Of a stretch of 64,000 bases of DNA, positions 61,090-64,000 are shown in pieces. Position 1 is the first letter of the stretch. Each line of letters begins with the position of its first letter. Origin of the DNA: Spongilla lacustris (Eukaryota; Porifera; Demospongiae; Spongillida; Spongillidae); NCBI GenBank assembly GCA_949361645.1, contig OX442434.1, positions 4,404,788-4,468,787 on the forward strand. Reading direction: 5' to 3'. The position numbers and the translations under genes are program-made. The notes beneath the pieces are model-generated. The model had not been told where the DNA came from. It did no database searches and was given only the letters and a program-made list of their open reading frames with translations.

Positions 61090-61842
61090 CAGGGAAAATC
61101 ACCTGAATTGCACTGGTGTTCTCTTCGGAATCACTAGTGTTAGATGCCACCACCCACTCAAGCTCTACACCACTGAGCATAAGGAAATATACTTTTTTAA
61201 TACTCGTGTATTTAAGAAGTTTAAGTCACTCTTACCTATTTGTAAATAGGCTGGCCATGTCTTTTGAAGACTTATCACATGCAAAGTCACTATCCGCAGT
61301 GTGACATTTTGGCTCAGCATCAAGATTGTTATCTTCGTTACACATGTACAGTGCATCAAGTTCCTTGACATAATCATCACCACCACCAAGCTTAACACTG
61401 AGGTTGTTGGACGCCCCTATCTGCTCCTCCTCTGCATCACTGTGTCCGATATCAGCAAACGTTTCGCTACTGCCATCACCTTTGTGAATAAGTTGGCTTG
61501 GGACGACCACCGCTGCACTATGCGCTACGATAATGACCTGGTCACCAGAACCTATATGTGTTGTATACAGTGTAATTATTAAATCCCACTATTAATTATT
61601 ATTATTTTAATGTCGCGTCATCGACGCGTCTCACCTCCTGCAGCTGCCATAGCCGACACATGATTCTGCACCTGACTCTCCGATTCGACTTCGCTCTTTC
61701 GAGCACACCTATAATGTAAGATTAAACCTATCATCATAATTACACATGTGACTTGGGTTCCCCGTCCAATGTGATATGGCGGATGGGAGCGTACCTATTA
61801 CACATATCTCCGCATAGACATCTGATAATAAATCGCCGGCAT
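60275..61842 (-). CDS. PPP1R3-like glycogen-targeting subunit, CBM21 domain, eight exons
   Basis: Would anchor protein phosphatase 1 to glycogen. Minus-strand exons 61802-61842, 61635-61708, 61236-61551, 61103-61172, 60838-60880, 60724-60782, 60568-60649 and 60275-60522 have GT-AG borders with agreeing phases, total 933 nt (310 residues). The N-terminal two-thirds is acidic and low-complexity. The C-terminus has the CBM21 hallmarks [37 protein letters not shown] and [11 protein letters not shown] (the W-D-N-N..NY ending of PPP1R3 proteins). No clear RVxF PP1-docking motif was found. Intron 7 is only 45 bp (GGAG|GTGTGTG to CTACTGCAG); without it the frame breaks. Intron 4 holds a CA repeat and a poly(G) tract. 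The first exon is short and the least certain. Confidence 0.75.
60900..61018 (+). repeat. (CA)n microsatellite in the PPP1R3-like intron 4
   Basis: An interrupted ACAC tract with GCAC and TGCAC interruptions. Confidence 0.95.
61056..61088 (+). repeat. Poly(G) tract of about 33 bases
   Basis: The longest homopolymer in the window, 15 bp from a PPP1R3-like exon border. Its length is probably not reliable. Confidence 0.9.
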
Positions 61843-61849
61843 GTATGGC

Positions 61850-63249
61850 AACGACCCATTCCAGGAGCAGTTGAAAGACACACCTAGACAATGGAAAGGA
61901 ACACATTTACGCCATCCCTTTCTTGTTGGCCTTCATTGTGGGCACAATGAGTGTAGAATGTTGCTTCATGCAAGTACATTGGTAGGGTTATCATAGAAGT
62001 AGTTACCGTTAACCTTTGGCTCTTCTTGCAACCGAATTAAAGCTAGTTTGCGTAGGTACTTGGATAAATCACGTAACTACCGTAAAAAATTGTTTCCCAA
62101 AAATTGTGCCGTAATTTTTGACTGCCGGAGAGGATTGATTTGTGGCGATCGATTGTTTGTGCTGGTTTCGAGTTCTGTTGTGCTTGCTATATTCTATAAA
62201 GGTAGCCCATGGCTTCTTTTAGCATTAGCTATTCGTTGTATACGGTGAAATGATTCGCAGTAGTAAGTTGTGGGCGTGTCAAAAAAGGGTATGGTTTGCT
62301 GGTTATAGAATTTTGTAGCGCATTGAATGGGTTCCATGAAATACATATGAAGGCATTAAGGACACCTAGTTGCATTACTCATTTAAGTATGAGGGCAATC
62401 AGACGATGCGCAGGGTGTTGTCTCGAAGCCTCCACGAACGGCTTCATATGGTTTAAGGTACGCGATTATCGTGAAAGCTAATAGCTTTTATGACAGTGGG
62501 ACGTCATACTTATTTGCCTTAATGTTACAAAGATATGTTTTTCACTTTTTTTTACGTGGGTAGAGAGTGTTAAAGAGGTGTTCTATATAAAACGCACCTT
62601 ATCGTTGCCGTGGGTTCTTTAGTTAGATTATTTTCAGACTCTGCTGCTTATGTAGTAAAATCGCCTTGCATATCTCGAGATTCTGATTTAGCGCAGTGCA
62701 CTTATCAATCAAACCAATTTAATCAAAATTTGTCATAGCAACATGCAATGTGAGCTTATAATTCGTTTTTTAATACTATGTTTATGAAATTCTATATTTT
62801 TATTCAACACTTCTGTGTGTACTTGCATGGATAATGAAGACTGTTGCTGATGATTTGAAAAGAATTTTTTTTTACCATTTTAATAATTACATTTAATGAA
62901 CGTAACTAACTGTAAGCACCCATGATACGAAAGGGGCTTGGTGTTTTTACATCCACACTAACATAGCATCCCAACGTTTTGAAAATACAAGAAGTATCAT
63001 ATAATTATTGAGCACTCTGCTGGAAGCAGTCTCAGCACTACACCTGATGTGTTGCGGTGGGCAATATGTCATAATGTCAAAATTTTACAAGGTGTTGGGC
63101 TGAAGTACAGGTGTTTCTCAATGAGCAGTTTATAGTGTCTGTTGACACAGCTGAAAATGTAGCTGTTCCTCTACCAGTTTTGAATACAGAGCTGGATAAA
63201 TGTAATGTGCAATCCACCTTATGTTAAGAACTGATTAAACTTAAAATTA
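61850..63249. other. No gene recognised
   Basis: Upstream flank of the PPP1R3-like gene. Frames at 62048-62248 and 62296-62481 show no motif. Traces at 63000-63240 may belong to the same decayed transposase-like sequence as 63788-63997. Confidence 0.4.
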
Positions 63250-63413
63250 ATGGTCGGCTGAATCTCAACCTGGTCTGTGCCAATGCCACAGCTGTCCTTT
63301 CTAGGATAGCTCCTCCGCCATAGACCTAACTTTCACATATAATGTGTTTATTGTCTTCCTTGTATAGCTTATTAATAAACAATTATGTCAATGTAAAAAA
63401 AAAAAAAAAAAAA
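63250..63413 (+). mobile_element. 5'-truncated retrotransposon tail with poly(A)
   Basis: 63250-63366 matches 33750-33866 almost base for base (CTGAATCTCAACCTGGTCTG onward). It then diverges (TAGCTTATTAATAAACAATT) and ends in 19 A. It is the last 36 or so codons plus 3' UTR of the RLE-type element of the 15-kb and 32-kb copies. Flanking AAATTAA on both sides may be a short target duplication. Confidence 0.85.
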
Positions 63414-63787
63414 CAGCTAAATTAAGAAATTCATAAGTGGCACATACCAGCAGTTTATTTAGTGTAAATATAAAAAGTTGCTGTCTGTACACAAGGGATG
63501 TAAGATAACACAGAGGAGATTTGCAAAACAAAATCACTGATTTGGTTCAAAACATAGAATTACATGTAAGTAATGAAGAATTGCTACATTGATTATCAGG
63601 CTCAAATATTATCATGACCAGAAATGATAGCAAGAAATATAGCACTGCTTGCTGCAAGGCTATTTACTATTGCCTCCAATATGGAGCACCCATAACACAT
63701 GTGTGTAATGTGATTAGCGCAATACTTTTTGAATTGGTGGGTACAACTATTGATAGTCTTCCTCATGCATAGTAGTACAGTATATCA

Positions 63788-64000
63788 ATGTGTAAATTAG
63801 GGATCATCAGTGATATTCAGGTAAGTGAAGTAATGTATGCAAATAAAAATCTCACTCTTTCATGGGACTCAACAACAGTTGATGCATGGGACATCAATGA
63901 CCTCCATATCAGTGTGCACACTGTGCCAGTAACTTTGTATGTACTGCAATTAGGTGCTATAGCCTCTGGTCAAACAGAAAACTATGTTTCACATCAGTGA
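63788..64000 (+). pseudogene. Transposase-like relic at the window edge
   Basis: 70 codons ending with TGA at 63998-64000. KNLTLSWDSTTVDAWDINDL, then HISVHTVPVTLYVLQLGAIA and SGQTENYVSHQ, resemble the start of an RNase-H-like transposase or related domain (an L.WD.T...IN.L...T......L..LA.G....Y..H pattern). The frame closes in the middle of the expected domain, so it is broken or continues in another frame beyond the window. Confidence 0.4.

Overview
This window is animal nuclear DNA, not bacterial. Its genes are cut by short GT-AG introns of about 51 to 110 bp alongside multi-kilobase ones. It carries Pol III tRNA genes, abundant tandem repeats, MITEs, foldback elements and broken retrotransposons. 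The gene content (POLD3, PPP6C, a carbohydrate sulfotransferase, a PPP1R3-type glycogen-targeting subunit and a ZCCHC24-like 3CxxC protein) is metazoan. The compact introns, the endlessly repeated ACATGTACATGT motif and the transposon types make an early-branching animal, most likely a demosponge, my best guess. That last step is inference.

Layout. 1-2.9 kb: an apparently intact pogo/Tc1-like DNA transposon with terminal inverted repeats and TA flanks. 2.9-10 kb: a Ty3/gypsy relic, a dense field of a complex dispersed repeat, a MITE inserted in one copy of a segment repeated at least three times, and exons of an unidentified minus-strand gene. 10-18.6 kb: a repeat-peptide gene relic, a foldback element, three simple or minisatellite arrays, and two fragments of a non-LTR retrotransposon with an RLE-like tail. 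18.77-20.02 kb: a CHST15-like sulfotransferase with one 65-bp intron. 20.34-37.08 kb: a 17-exon minus-strand POLD3 gene (DNA polymerase delta subunit 3), rebuilt here exon by exon. Its introns hold four tandem-repeat arrays, three identical tRNA-Ser(AGA) genes, a truncated retrotransposon with a 12-bp target duplication, and two small unidentified ORFs. 37.2-45.2 kb: a complete nine-exon PPP6C phosphatase gene, divergent from POLD3 across only 125 bp. 46-49 kb: a dead receptor-tyrosine-kinase fragment, a partial rearranged copy of the last PPP6C exon, and another retroelement fragment. 50.6 kb: a 91-residue ZCCHC24-like protein. 54.1-60.1 kb: a 6-kb inverted-repeat-bounded composite element containing a 3-kb near-perfect palindrome and transposon-type ORFs. 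60.3-61.8 kb: an eight-exon PPP1R3-like gene with a C-terminal CBM21 domain. 62-64 kb: a 5'-truncated poly(A)-tailed copy of the same retrotransposon, and a transposase-like relic that ends just before the window does.

How the parts relate. POLD3 (replication and repair synthesis) and PPP6C (a cell-cycle and DNA-damage phosphatase) share a short divergent promoter and may be co-expressed. POLD3 and the sulfotransferase converge tail to tail, with stop codons about 320 bp apart. The best candidates for something undescribed are the 6-kb palindrome-bearing element, the intact transposon whose transposase has a SAP-like tail, and the PPP6C exon-9 duplicate with an internal inversion. No searches could be run, so family names rest on motif recognition and on splice phases that close correctly.
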